In this document: positions 1 to 7,982 of the stretch, one piece after another | How positions within the stretch are numbered: position 1 is the first letter of the stretch | Layout: each line of letters begins with the position of its first letter | NCBI GenBank assembly: GCA_050248955.1 | Contig: JBFWRK010000001.1 | Coordinates: 124,001-188,000 of the forward strand | DNA: 64,000 bases | Origin: JBFWRK01 sp050248955 | GTDB taxonomy: Bacteria > Actinomycetota > Acidimicrobiia > Acidimicrobiales > Ilumatobacteraceae | Direction: 5' to 3' | Notes under the pieces: model-generated | Told to the model about the DNA's origin: nothing | Seen by the model: only the letters and a program-made list of their open reading frames with translations | Databases searched by the model: none | Made by a program: the position numbers and the translations under genes

Positions 1-223
1 TGCCGCTCTACGAGTACCGCTGCCGGACCTGTGAATCGACCTTCGAGATGCGCCGGCCGATGTCCGATGCGAATGCGCCCGCCTCGTGCCCCGACGGCCA
101 CGACGGCGCCATCCGGCTGCTCTCCGTGTTCGCCTCGACCGGCGCGGCCGCCACGTCCGGTGGACCGGCACCGTGTCGTCAGGCGGCGGTTGCGGGTCGG
201 CCTGCGGCTGCCACGGCGGCTGA
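1..223 (+). CDS. FmdB-family zinc-ribbon protein, 5' edge cut, frameshifted
   Basis: The window opens one base inside the start codon, and translation from there reads MPLYEYRCRTCESTFE, the hallmark N-terminus of FmdB-type small regulatory zinc ribbons. The metal-binding cysteines are C8, C11 and C30 (CPDGH). The family normally ends in a glycine/cysteine tail. That tail (GGGCGSACGCHGG, stop at 221-223) is present, but in a reading frame displaced by one base from the body. The body frame instead runs on to a stop at 363-365, overlapping the opposite-strand gene. Loss of one base somewhere between about 150 and 182 would explain this. It is either an assembly error or a recent mutation; the family call itself is firm. 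Confidence 0.75.
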
Positions 224-283
224 CCCCGCCCACGGACATGAGGTCGCCGCCCGGGCGCTCGCCGCTCGGCCGCTCGTTGCCCG

Positions 284-916
284 TCACGCCTCCAGGGTGG
301 ACAGCTCGGCGGCGAGGTTCGCGCGAGCCCGCGACTCGCGCTCACGCATCGCGGGTGTGCTGTAGATGTGCTCGGCGTCGAGGAACCGGCGCAGCACAGC
401 GGCGCGCCCCGTGCGCCATGCCGCGTCGTCGACGTGGCGGTACTCGACCCGTACGCCCCGCGCGTATGCCGCGTACGCTGCGGCATCGGCGCCGAGCACC
501 GCGAGGTCCGCGTCGAGCAGCACCGCTGCGGGCGGATCGGCGTGGAGATCGACGGGCTCGTGGGCGGCGGTGAGCAGGATCAGCCGCGCCACCTCGGCAG
601 TGCGCAACAGGTCGATCCCGAGCTCGCCGAGCGTCCGCCGGGCGAGCTCCGCCGACGCCTGCTCGTTGGTGACGGCGCGGGGTTCGTAGACCGCGTCGTG
701 GTACCACGCTGCCAGCCGCACGGCCGCGGCGTCGGGCGTCGGTACCGTGCGCAGCAGTTCGGTGACGTCGCTGACGACGCGGTGCACATGCAGCTCGCCG
801 TGGTAACGACGGTGCGGCTCGCGGTAGCGGGCGAGCAGCTCGTCCAGCGCTGCTTCCGCGGACGTCGAACGGCCGACGTCGGCGAGCCACTGCTCACGGG
901 CGACTCCAGGCTCCAC
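284..916 (-). CDS. HD-domain metal-dependent phosphohydrolase (COG4339-like)
   Basis: This 210-residue soluble protein has the arrangement of the predicted HD phosphohydrolases: YHGELHVHRVV near residue 40, the metal-binding pair in WYHDAVYE near residue 72, and DADLAVLG near residue 135. The natural substrate of the group is unknown; a nucleotide or phosphate ester is the usual guess. The start is GTG at 914-916, supported by a TACGCT hexamer 8 nt upstream, so the message is probably leaderless. It converges on the FmdB gene and diverges from the DUF4031 gene. Confidence 0.75.
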   Translation of the reverse strand: MEPGVAREQWLADVGRSTSAEAALDELLARYREPHRRYHGELHVHRVVSDVTELLRTVPTPDAAAVRLAAWYHDAVYEPRAVTNEQASAELARRTLGELGIDLLRTAEVARLILLTAAHEPVDLHADPPAAVLLDADLAVLGADAAAYAAYARGVRVEYRHVDDAAWRTGRAAVLRRFLDAEHIYSTPAMRERESRARANLAAELSTLEA

Positions 917-924
917 GCTCGCGG

Positions 925-930
925 AGCGTA
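925..930 (-). promoter_or_regulatory. -10 hexamer TACGCT, HD gene
   Basis: TANNNT hexamer 8 nt before the GTG start at 916; no Shine-Dalgarno sequence is visible. Confidence 0.5.
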
Positions 931-972
931 CGTGGCCCGACCACGTGGTCGGCTGCGCGAAGGTGGACGACG

Positions 973-1281
973 ATGACGATCCTCGTGGACGAGCCCCGCT
1001 GGTGGTTCAAGGGACGCAAGTGGTGCCACCTCGTGAGCGACGTGAGCCTCCACGAGCTGCACGCGTTCGCGGATCTGGTCGGCATCCCGCGTCGTGGGTT
1101 CCAGGGCGATCACTACGACGTACCCGAGGAGTACCGGCCCCAGGTGCTCGAGGCCGGCGCGGTCGTGGTCGAGAGCCGCGAGCTGCTCCGGCGCCTGCGC
1201 GGGGCGGGGCTGCGGCTCAGCCCGGCGGCGCGGCGCTCGGCGGGCGCGTCGGCGGACGGCGTGCTCGGGTCGCAGGGATGA
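973..1281 (+). CDS. DUF4031 domain protein
   Basis: A 102-residue cytosolic protein beginning MTILVDEPRWWFKGRKW and carrying SHL-type and HYDVP motifs (HLVSDVSLHELHAF, GDHYDVPEEY), which match actinobacterial DUF4031 proteins of unknown function. The start is ATG; no good ribosome site or close TANNNT is seen. The stop TGA at 1279-1281 overlaps the next ATG (ATGA), implying translational coupling with the following gene. Confidence 0.75.
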   Translation: MTILVDEPRWWFKGRKWCHLVSDVSLHELHAFADLVGIPRRGFQGDHYDVPEEYRPQVLEAGAVVVESRELLRRLRGAGLRLSPAARRSAGASADGVLGSQG

Positions 1282-1655
1282 ACGAGGAGCCGACGGTTCG
1301 GCTCGAACGATGGACCGGCCCATGGCCGGCCGACGACAAGGACGCCAACTTCAAGGCCGATGTCGCGCTCTACGGCTCGGCCGATCCGCTGCGGACCATC
1401 ACCGCGCTCTCCGGGTCGACGGGCGTCCCGATCGGGGCCATCGTGCGCTACGTGCTCGCGAGGTGGGCGAGCGAGGGTTCCTCCGGACTGCTCGAGCTCG
1501 GGCCGACGATGGTCCGCCGCCTCGAAGCGGTCTGCGCCGATGCCGAGCGGACCGGCACCGACGAAGCACGCCTCGCGGCATACGAACGGCTGCGCCAGAT
1601 GCTCGGGTGGTTGGCCTACCCGATGGATCATCCCGAGGTCTACGAGGATCCCTGA
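1278..1655 (+). CDS. Conserved actinobacterial protein, DUF6027-like
   Basis: A 125-residue protein starting MNEEPTVRLERWTGPWP. It is acidic, without signal peptide or membrane segment. An IGAIVRYVLARWA stretch around residue 55 looks like a helix-turn-helix-like segment, but I cannot assign a function. The resemblance to the DUF6027 family is from memory and moderate. It is coupled to the DUF4031 gene by an ATGA overlap, and its 3' end overlaps the end of the convergent LysR gene by 16 bases. Confidence 0.6.
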   Translation: MNEEPTVRLERWTGPWPADDKDANFKADVALYGSADPLRTITALSGSTGVPIGAIVRYVLARWASEGSSGLLELGPTMVRRLEAVCADAERTGTDEARLAAYERLRQMLGWLAYPMDHPEVYEDP

Positions 1656-2533
1656 CGACCGGCTCCGGCGGCGACGGCGACGTCCAGGAACGCTCGTGCC
1701 GCAGGCGAGAGCCCGCGCGGTCGGTGGACGAGCCCGATCGTCCGCCACAGCCGCGGTTCGAGCCCGGCGATCGTCGCCCCTCGCGCCTCGGCGTCGAAGG
1801 CGAGCGGTGCAGGGAGCACGGTCGCGCCGGCACCCGCCACGACGAGCGGGATGATGGCTTCGCGCTGCGCTGTCTCCACCGCGACGACTGGCGTCGCGCC
1901 GATCGTCGCGAAGGCCGTCTCGATCAGATCGCGGATCGACGTGCCCGGCGGGCTGAGGACGAGCGCCTCGGCAGCGAGCGAGCCGAGCGCGAACCGGCGA
2001 CCGTCGACGACCCGCCCGGGCGGGAGCACGGCCATCAGCTCCTGGTCACCGAGCTCGATCCTCACCAGGTCACCGACCGTGCCGGCGGCCTCCGTCAGGG
2101 CGATCTCGCACTGCCCGTGACGGAGCAGCTCGAGCACACCGTGCGGGCTGGTCGTCTCCGCGACGCGGACCACGACGGCTGGATGGCGTGAGCGGAAGGT
2201 GCCGATCATGCCGGCGAGCGGTTCGGCGACGAGGGTCGGCAACGCAGCGAGGTCGAGGCCGCCCGCGACGAGCTCGACATGAGCCGACACCGCGCCGCGC
2301 GCCTCGAGCGCGGCGCGGAGCATCTGGCGGGCCGGTCCGAGGAAGGCATCGCCAGCAGGCGTGAGCTCGACCCGCCGGCCGACGCGCGCGAACAGCGGCG
2401 CGCCGAGCTCGTCCTCGAGCCGGCGCACGGCCTGCGAGAGCGAGGGCTGGGCGACGTGGAGCGCAGCCGCACCGCGCGTGAAGCCGCCGTGCTCGACAAC
2501 GCCCACCACGTACTCGACCTGTCGCAGATCCAT
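1640..2533 (-). CDS. LysR-family transcriptional regulator
   Basis: A 297-residue protein of standard LysR length. The N-terminal winged helix (residues 1-60: MDLRQVEYVVGVVEHGGFT, then QPSLSQAVRRLEDELGAPLF) is typical, followed by a substrate-binding domain from about residue 90. It is transcribed divergently from the ClC channel gene across about 34 bases, the usual arrangement for a LysR regulator and its target, so it may control that channel. The effector is unknown. The ATG start is supported by TAGGCT 6 nt upstream. Confidence 0.9.
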   Translation of the reverse strand: MDLRQVEYVVGVVEHGGFTRGAAALHVAQPSLSQAVRRLEDELGAPLFARVGRRVELTPAGDAFLGPARQMLRAALEARGAVSAHVELVAGGLDLAALPTLVAEPLAGMIGTFRSRHPAVVVRVAETTSPHGVLELLRHGQCEIALTEAAGTVGDLVRIELGDQELMAVLPPGRVVDGRRFALGSLAAEALVLSPPGTSIRDLIETAFATIGATPVVAVETAQREAIIPLVVAGAGATVLPAPLAFDAEARGATIAGLEPRLWRTIGLVHRPRGLSPAARAFLDVAVAAGAGRQGSS

Positions 2534-2539
2534 AGCGTA

Positions 2540-2545
2540 AGCCTA
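2540..2545 (-). promoter_or_regulatory. -10 hexamer TAGGCT, LysR gene
   Basis: TANNNT ends 6 nt before the ATG at 2533, predicting a leaderless transcript. It lies in the short divergent gap where LysR operator sites would be expected. Confidence 0.5.
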
Positions 2546-2567
2546 TGAGTCATGCGGGACATTCCTG

Positions 2568-3968
2568 TTGGACACTCGATCACCGACGGGCTCCAGTGGC
2601 GACGTGCGATCTGATCCGGCGGCGACACGACGACGCCTGAGCGAGGCGCGGGCTGTCATGGCCGAGGGAGCGACGCCGACCTTCAGCGCGCGAGCACGCT
2701 CGTCCGTCGCCACGGCGCTCGTCGTCGGGGTCGTCGCCAGTGCCGGCGCGGCGTTCGCCCATGCCTTCCGGTCAGCCGTCGAGGCCGGCACCGGGCTGCT
2801 CGCCGGCCCCGGCGAGGACCTCGTCACGCGGCAGCGGGTCTCCGCTTGGGCGATCTTCGGCATCGTCACGCTCGGTCTCCTGGTCGCTGCGGCGATCGGT
2901 CAGTGGGCGCTGCGCTGGCGGGGCGAGCGCCTCGGGTTGACCGCGGTCGCCGCGGCGGCGCGCGGGGAGGGCGTCGGCCCATCGCTCGTGGGGACGTTGC
3001 TCCGGGCAACCGGCACGCTCGCAGCGACATCCGGGCTCGCCTCGCTGGGGCGGGAGACCCCGATCCTCGAGACGGGTGGCAGCATCGGAACCTTCGTCGG
3101 GCGGATCACGCGCCGCTCACCGGCGATGCTCGCGGTCGCCGGCATCGCCGCCGGGTTCGCTGCCGCCTACCACGCCCCGATCGCAGCAGTGCTCTACGTC
3201 GAAGAGCACCTCGGGGTCCGCCGGGACCGGCGGGCGATCACCCATGCCGTTGCCGGGGCGGCGCTCGGGTACGTCGTGCTGCGCGAGGTCTTCGGAGGTG
3301 AACCGATCTTCCCCGCTGCGGCCCATCCCGCCGGGGGCTCGATCGTCGTCCTCGCGGCGGTCGGACTCGTGCCCGCGATGGTCGCCAGCCGGTTGTTCCT
3401 GCTGGCCCGTGAGCGGTGGCCGAAGGCGGTCGACGGGACCACGATCGCCGCCCGGCGATGGGCCCACCGGGTGGCGTTCGCGGTGATCGGCGGCGCGATC
3501 GTCGCGCTCGTGCCGCTCACCGCTGGCAACGGGATGGCCGCACTGCGCCACGCTTCGACGAACACGACGATCGAGATCGCCGTCGGGCTGTGCCTCGCGA
3601 AGCTGATCGCAACGAGCGCGGCGGTGGCCGCCGGTGCGCCGGGTGGTGTGTTCTCACCCTCGCTGGCGGTCGCCGCCGGCGCAGCGCTGCTCGGTTTCGT
3701 CGCGTTGTCCCATCTCGGCGTGCCGCTGCCCGGGACGTACTGGGATGGGATGCTTGTCGCGATGACGATCGGCATCGCGGTCGGCATCCGCTCGCCGCTG
3801 GTGGCGACGATCGTGGTCGCCGAGATGACGGGCGACCTCCGCCTGCTGCCCGTGTCGGCGGCGACGGTGCTCGTCGCCACAGTGCTCGACCGAGCCCTCG
3901 ACCGACGCCGCGCCGGTGCCGGTGCCGGCGAGCCGGTCGCGGTCACGCTGCACGACGAGGATGCCTGA
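2568..3968 (+). CDS. ClC-family chloride channel/antiporter
   Basis: A 466-residue membrane protein with the ClC fold. The anion-pore motifs are present in modified form: GLASLGRETPILETGG (GREGP motif, about residue 158) and GAPGGVFSPSL (GxFxP motif, about residue 360). About ten hydrophobic segments follow in order. The second Glu of GREGP is kept in the sense of RE (GRETP), the position that acts as gating/proton glutamate in transporters. No CBS domains follow. The TTG start at 2568 is uncertain; a later ATG at 2658 is possible, because the first 30 residues are not conserved-looking. Confidence 0.85.
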   Translation: MDTRSPTGSSGDVRSDPAATRRRLSEARAVMAEGATPTFSARARSSVATALVVGVVASAGAAFAHAFRSAVEAGTGLLAGPGEDLVTRQRVSAWAIFGIVTLGLLVAAAIGQWALRWRGERLGLTAVAAAARGEGVGPSLVGTLLRATGTLAATSGLASLGRETPILETGGSIGTFVGRITRRSPAMLAVAGIAAGFAAAYHAPIAAVLYVEEHLGVRRDRRAITHAVAGAALGYVVLREVFGGEPIFPAAAHPAGGSIVVLAAVGLVPAMVASRLFLLARERWPKAVDGTTIAARRWAHRVAFAVIGGAIVALVPLTAGNGMAALRHASTNTTIEIAVGLCLAKLIATSAAVAAGAPGGVFSPSLAVAAGAALLGFVALSHLGVPLPGTYWDGMLVAMTIGIAVGIRSPLVATIVVAEMTGDLRLLPVSAATVLVATVLDRALDRRRAGAGAGEPVAVTLHDEDA

Positions 3969-4037
3969 CCTCGGACGCCCCGGCGCCGCTCGACCTGAGC
4001 CGTCCGCCGCCCGGAGCGACGCCATCCGATCTATGCT

Positions 4038-4059
4038 CATCTGCGCACATGATCAGATG
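4038..4059. promoter_or_regulatory. Candidate ArsR operator (CATCTG-N10-CAGATG)
   Basis: A 6-bp inverted repeat separated by 10 bases lies directly after a TATGCT hexamer at 4032-4037 and ends 11 bases before the ArsR start. Position between a -10 element and the regulator's own start is typical of autoregulatory SmtB/ArsR operators. The gene has a separate ribosome site, GGAGG at 4062-4066. Confidence 0.4.
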
Positions 4060-4070
4060 TCGGAGGACGG

Positions 4071-4457
4071 ATGGCGTTGGTGAGGGCAGGAACGGTGGGG
4101 CGAACGGCGGTGCTCGTCGACCCGGCGCGTGTCGCCGCCGCCCGGTCGCGGGTGCCGACGAGCGACGAGACGGATCGGCTCGCGGCGTGGTTCCGCGTGC
4201 TCGGTGATCCGACGCGGAGCCGCATCCTCTACGCGCTGTTGGAGGCCGGCGAGCTGTGCGTCTCCGATCTGGCGGCGACGATCGAATCGCCGGAGACCAC
4301 CGTCTCGCAGTCGCTCCGTTGGCTGCGGTCGGCCGGCATGGTGAGAAGCCGTCGATCCGGCCGACTCGTCTACTACGCGCTCGACGACGCCCACGTGGCA
4401 TCGCTGCTCGGCCTCGGCCGCGAGCACCTGCGTCACCGCGGTGGCGCCGCAGGATGA
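4071..4457 (+). CDS. ArsR/SmtB-family metalloregulator
   Basis: A 128-residue winged-helix repressor: WFRVLGDPTRSRILYALLEAG then ELCVSDLAATIESPETTVSQSLRWLR, then the wing (RRSGRLVYYALDD). The alpha-3 metal-site region reads ELCVSDLA, with one cysteine where CadC-type sensors have two (ELCVCDL), so metal coordination may differ. GGAGG at 4062-4066 supports the ATG. The stop overlaps the start of a CDF transporter (ATGA), so it most likely senses Zn/Cd/Co-type ions and represses its own efflux operon. Confidence 0.9.
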   Translation: MALVRAGTVGRTAVLVDPARVAAARSRVPTSDETDRLAAWFRVLGDPTRSRILYALLEAGELCVSDLAATIESPETTVSQSLRWLRSAGMVRSRRSGRLVYYALDDAHVASLLGLGREHLRHRGGAAG

Positions 4458-5437
4458 GCTCCGCCGAGCATCCCGATCGGCGGCCCGATGCGAGCAGTCG
4501 TTCCCGCGGTCATTCGCACCAGCACGCGCACCAGCACGGGCACGGCTCGGCCCGTGCAAGCGCCCGCCACGCGGGCAGCCTACGAATCTCGTTCACCCTC
4601 GTCGTCGGCTTCCTCGTGGTGCAGGTCGTGGTCGGCTTCGCGACCGGGTCGTTGGCCGTGCTGTCCGATGCCGGGCACATGGCGACGGACGCGCTCGGTC
4701 TCGGCATGGCGCTCGCCGCGATCGGCGCCGCGAACCGCGCTGCGAACGCCGCCGCTGACGGTCATCGGACGTTCGGTCTGTACCGGCTGGAGATCCTCGC
4801 TGCGCTGGCGAACGCGGTCCTGCTGTTCGCCGTCGCCGGCTACGTGCTGGTCGAGGCGGCGCGGCGGCTCAGCGATCCTCTCGACGTGGCGTCGCTCCCA
4901 GTGCTCGCCGTCGGCGTGCTCGGGCTTGCCATCAACGTCATCGCGCTGGTCTTGTTGCGCGGTGGCGCCGAGGCGAGTCTCAACGTGCGCGGCGCGTACT
5001 TGGAGGTCGTCTCCGACGCCCTCGGCTCGCTCGGGGTGATCGTGGCCGCCGTCGTGATGGGCGCGACGGGTTGGGGCTGGGTCGACCCCGTGGTGGCCAG
5101 CGCGATCGGCTTGTTCATCCTGCCGCGAGCGTGGCGGCTCGGGCGCGATGCGCTCCGGGTGCTCGTGCAGGCGGCACCAGCGGGGATCGAGATCGACGAT
5201 GTCCGCGCCGTGCTCGCCGGCATCGATGGCGTCACCGACGTGCACAACCTGCACGTGTGGACGCTGACGAGCGAGATGGACGTGGTCACCGCGCACCTCG
5301 TGCTCGGTGAGGGCCGCAGCGCGCAACCGGTGCTCGACGTGGCGCGGCGGTTGCTGCAGGAGCGCTTCGACCTCGGTCATGCCACGCTCCAGGTCGAGAC
5401 CGGGCCGGCGCACGACTGCACCGAGATCACGTGGTGA
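4454..5437 (+). CDS. Cation diffusion facilitator (CzcD/ZitB type)
   Basis: A 327-residue inner-membrane divalent-metal/proton antiporter. A His-rich N-terminal tail (HSHQHAHQHGHG, about residues 20-31) precedes six membrane segments. The metal sites are visible as LSDAGHMATDALG (about residue 72) and LEVVSDALGSLGV (about residue 185), and a cytoplasmic domain carries DVHNLHVWTLTS (about residue 260). The gene overlaps the ArsR stop by four bases, so the pair is translationally coupled and presumably metal-inducible. Confidence 0.93.
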   Translation: MSSAEHPDRRPDASSRSRGHSHQHAHQHGHGSARASARHAGSLRISFTLVVGFLVVQVVVGFATGSLAVLSDAGHMATDALGLGMALAAIGAANRAANAAADGHRTFGLYRLEILAALANAVLLFAVAGYVLVEAARRLSDPLDVASLPVLAVGVLGLAINVIALVLLRGGAEASLNVRGAYLEVVSDALGSLGVIVAAVVMGATGWGWVDPVVASAIGLFILPRAWRLGRDALRVLVQAAPAGIEIDDVRAVLAGIDGVTDVHNLHVWTLTSEMDVVTAHLVLGEGRSAQPVLDVARRLLQERFDLGHATLQVETGPAHDCTEITW

Positions 5438-5467
5438 CGGCCCCCGGGGACCGAGCTGCCGGCCGCG

Positions 5468-5914
5468 TCACCATCGGGACGGCTCGCCGACAGCCGCGCG
5501 CAGGTGCGCGATGCCGAGTGCGTGGACGACGAACCACTCGATGAGATCGACCCCGATGGCGTCGAAGTGCATCGTCAACTCGGCCAGCCGATCGGCGTCG
5601 GCGGGATCGCACGGCGCGGTCGGGCGGATCGACGCGAGCACCACCGAGCCGATCTCGGGCGCGCTCGCCACGTAGTCGGCGATGCGGTCGCCGATCTGCA
5701 GCACGTCGTCGGGATCGTCGGGCCGGTCGTCGTGGTCGATCACGATGCACCCGATCGGCCACCGTCCGTCGTCGAGCGTGAGGCAGACCGTCGCCGGCCG
5801 ATCGAGGTCGACGGCGGTGAGGATCACGTCGATCGCCTCGGCGGCCGAGTGGAGTTGCGTGGGCAGAGCGCGCCGGTGTGGGTGGCGCGCGTGGCGCGTG
5901 TGGGACGCGGGCAT
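5468..5914 (-). CDS. Conserved hypothetical protein
   Basis: A 148-residue soluble protein I cannot assign. After a basic N-terminus it contains an alternating hydrophobic core (TVCLTLDDGRWPIGCIVIDH) and ends GVDLIEWFVV then GEPSRW. Such a pattern, a sheet with conserved DD and a final W, is seen in actinobacterial proteins of unknown role. Translation is from ATG with AGGAGG at 5919-5924, unlike the leaderless neighbours, and that site lies inside a small hairpin (separate entry). Confidence 0.6.
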   Translation of the reverse strand: MPASHTRHARHPHRRALPTQLHSAAEAIDVILTAVDLDRPATVCLTLDDGRWPIGCIVIDHDDRPDDPDDVLQIGDRIADYVASAPEIGSVVLASIRPTAPCDPADADRLAELTMHFDAIGVDLIEWFVVHALGIAHLRAAVGEPSRW

Positions 5915-5918
5915 GGCT

Positions 5919-5964
5919 CCTCCTGTGGAGGTCGGTGCTCTGGACCTGGCGGGGGAAGCAGAGC
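5919..5964 (-). promoter_or_regulatory. 5' leader with two hairpins, one hiding the ribosome site
   Basis: On the minus strand, CCTCC-ACA-GGAGG (5931 to 5919) would sequester the AGGAGG of the 148-residue gene. Upstream, GCTCTG and CAGAGC (5937-5964) can form a second stem. The leader starts from a TACGGT hexamer at 5968-5973. The pairing is seen in sequence; a regulatory role (RNA switch or thermometer) is inference. Confidence 0.35.
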
Positions 5965-5967
5965 CGA

Positions 5968-5973
5968 ACCGTA
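5968..5973 (-). promoter_or_regulatory. -10 hexamer TACGGT, leadered
   Basis: TANNNT about 53 nt before the ATG at 5914. It is one of the few plausible promoters here that would give a real 5' leader. Confidence 0.35.
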
Positions 5974-6018
5974 CGCAGGGGGTGTGCCACAGTCTCCGGG
6001 TTCACACCGGAGGGCTGA

Positions 6019-6864
6019 TCACCCCGAGACGGCGTACGAGATGATCACCGAGCCGGCGATGACAGCAGCGGGCGTCGCCCACACGAGCCAGCTGGGCACC
6101 CGCTTCCACGGCGGCGCGAACATCGCGAAGCCGCAGATCGCACCGCCGATCAGCCCGCCGAGATGGCCGCCGATCGAGATGCCCGGGATCGCGAAGGTCA
6201 GCACGAGGTTCAAGAGGAGCACCGTGCCGATGCTCGTCTGCAGCGGGTTCACGCCGCGTTGCTGCAACCCGACCGCGGCCGCGCCGAACAACCCGAACAC
6301 CGCTCCCGACGCGCCGCCGCTGATCCCGTTGCCGCCCACGACGAGCACGCCGGCCGACCCGGCGAGCAGCGCGGCCATGTACAGCGCACCGAACCGCGCC
6401 CGCCCCATCGCGTCCTCGAGCATCAGGCCGAGGTTCCACAACGCGTACATGTTGAAGCCGATGTGGATGAGGCCGAAGTGGATGAAGCCGGCGGTGATCA
6501 GACGCCACCACTCCCCGTTCGCGATGAACACGCGGTTGAGCCCGAGGTCGAAGGTCCCCTGCGTCACGGACCGTCCCCCGGCTGCTCCCGAGTCCTCGAT
6601 GATCAGGTAGACGAAGAACGCGACGTTGATCACGATCAGTGCCCGCGTGACGAGGAGCTTCCTGGTCGCGTTCCAGCGCCTGACCCGTTCCGCAGTTGGC
6701 GGGCGGGCGTCGCGCCGGCACTCGACGCACTGCGAGCCGACCGTCGCCTGGGCGAGGCATTCCGAGCAGAACGGGCGTCCACAGCGGGTGCAGGCGCGTC
6801 CGGCCTCCCGGCCGGGATGGCGGGTGCAGGTCGGCGGCGGCGGAGGCGGGGGCAGCGAGCTCAT
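6019..6864 (-). CDS. Rhomboid-family intramembrane serine protease
   Basis: A 281-residue protein with an N-terminal proline run, then a B-box-like zinc finger (CTRHPGREAGRACTRCGRPF, CSECL, CVECRR, about residues 11-48), then six or seven membrane helices. The catalytic serine is in GGASGAVFGLFG (about residue 185) and the histidine in GISIGGHLGGLIGG (about residue 235). It would cleave membrane-spanning substrates. The ATG at 6862-6864 is chosen because it precedes the zinc finger; longer in-frame starts only add unlikely sequence overlapping the next gene. Confidence 0.92.
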   Translation of the reverse strand: MSSLPPPPPPPTCTRHPGREAGRACTRCGRPFCSECLAQATVGSQCVECRRDARPPTAERVRRWNATRKLLVTRALIVINVAFFVYLIIEDSGAAGGRSVTQGTFDLGLNRVFIANGEWWRLITAGFIHFGLIHIGFNMYALWNLGLMLEDAMGRARFGALYMAALLAGSAGVLVVGGNGISGGASGAVFGLFGAAAVGLQQRGVNPLQTSIGTVLLLNLVLTFAIPGISIGGHLGGLIGGAICGFAMFAPPWKRVPSWLVWATPAAVIAGSVIISYAVSG

Positions 6865-6946
6865 ACGGTCGGATGGAGGGTACTGGCGGTGCGTGTTCGC
6901 GAAACGTCGTGCCGCCGACTGCCGCGCCCGGTCGACATGCTCACGG

Positions 6947-7276
6947 TCACTCCTCGACGGCGATCCCGTCGGCGGCGCCGTCGTACCATCGCCGCAGCGA
7001 GTCCCATGGGTAGATCCCCGTCGCGTGGCCATCGTCCCACGTGATCGAGATCCCCCACGCTCCCGCGAGCTCGGCGTCGTCGATCCGCAGGTCCTCGCTC
7101 TGGCCCGGACGTGGCCACGACGCCTCGCCCCGCTCGCGCATGCCGCGGCAGCCGGCGCACGGGCAGGCCGCGCGGAGCTCGTGCAGCGGGAACTCGCAGA
7201 CGACGCCGTCGTCGTACTCGACGACGAGGGCCCGGTCCCGGAGCACGGTGATGTCGACGACGAGCGGGTTGGTCAC
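6947..7276 (-). CDS. DUF971 domain protein
   Basis: A 109-residue protein of the gamma-butyrobetaine hydroxylase-like N-terminal (DUF971) type: YDDGVVCEFPLHELRAACPCAGCR near residue 20, where FPLHELR and a CPCAGC cysteine cluster are family marks, and a C-terminal ITWDDGHATGIYPWDSLRRW. The domain is linked to Fe-S or iron-related proteins in other bacteria, but the role here is open. GTG start with TACCTT 7 nt upstream. Confidence 0.9.
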   Translation of the reverse strand: MTNPLVVDITVLRDRALVVEYDDGVVCEFPLHELRAACPCAGCRGMRERGEASWPRPGQSEDLRIDDAELAGAWGISITWDDGHATGIYPWDSLRRWYDGAADGIAVEE

Positions 7277-7283
7277 TGCGACG

Positions 7284-7289
7284 AAGGTA
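7284..7289 (-). promoter_or_regulatory. -10 hexamer TACCTT, DUF971 gene
   Basis: Ends 7 nt before the GTG at 7276, giving this gene its own leaderless promoter despite lying behind a same-strand gene. Confidence 0.45.
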
Positions 7290-7309
7290 CCGGCCTGTCG
7301 CCGAGACCG

Positions 7310-7957
7310 TCAGACGCCGAGTGCCGTCAGCGCCGCGAGCACCAGGACGAGCACGATGATCGTGCCGTTGTACGCGGTGTGGGCACGGGTGCTCTCGAGC
7401 GTCGCTTCCGTGACGCTGCCGCGCACCCGATAGGCGCGCAGGTAGACGTGCATGAAGTACGCGCCGCCGACGCTGAGCGCGAGCGCGACGCCGATCGGCA
7501 CGCCGATGATCGTGTGCACGAGCCCGAACTGCAGGATCTTCAGCGCTCGCCGGCGATTCGTCCAGCGTTCGGCACCCCGTCGGAAGAGGTGCTCCTCGGC
7601 GTACGCGAACAGCGGCAGCGCGGGCAGGAGCAGCCCGACGAAGACGAGCGGCACGAGCCACTCCCACACCGTGCCGGCGGCCTGGTCCGTGCCGCCGGTG
7701 ACCGGGTTCCCGGTGCCGCCGAGCGCGGTCCACCAACCCCAATCGAGACCCGGTACGAGCAGCAGTGCCGACGCAACGACCACGACGGCGGTGAGCACGA
7801 ACGGCACCGGCCAGACGTGACGCCAGCCGAGACCGCTGACGATCCGGACGACGAGCGCCCGCCCCTCACCGGTCAACGAATGGCGCAGCCCAGCGACGAG
7901 CCGGACGCCGATCACCGCGAGGACGCCGATCGTCAGCACGGTGGTCGGGGAGATCAT
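7310..7957 (-). CDS. CPBP-like intramembrane protease/membrane protein
   Basis: A 215-residue protein with about six hydrophobic segments. It carries motifs resembling the CAAX-protease/bacteriocin-processing (CPBP) family: EEHLFRRG (EExxxR), FGLVH (FxxxH), and later H residues in YFMHVYLRAY and HTAYN. The spacing is unusual, so the protease call is tentative. The ATG lies 25 bases after the stop of the cyclase-ATPase gene on the same strand, so the two are probably cotranscribed. Confidence 0.55.
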   Translation of the reverse strand: MISPTTVLTIGVLAVIGVRLVAGLRHSLTGEGRALVVRIVSGLGWRHVWPVPFVLTAVVVVASALLLVPGLDWGWWTALGGTGNPVTGGTDQAAGTVWEWLVPLVFVGLLLPALPLFAYAEEHLFRRGAERWTNRRRALKILQFGLVHTIIGVPIGVALALSVGGAYFMHVYLRAYRVRGSVTEATLESTRAHTAYNGTIIVLVLVLAALTALGV

Positions 7958-7982
7958 GGCGGTCAGCACAGCGCGACCGGGG

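Noticed and set aside
5895..6000. Leader before 5914 considered as a cobalamin or SAM riboswitch
   Set aside because: None of the conserved core boxes could be matched; only simple hairpins are seen, and they are reported as such.
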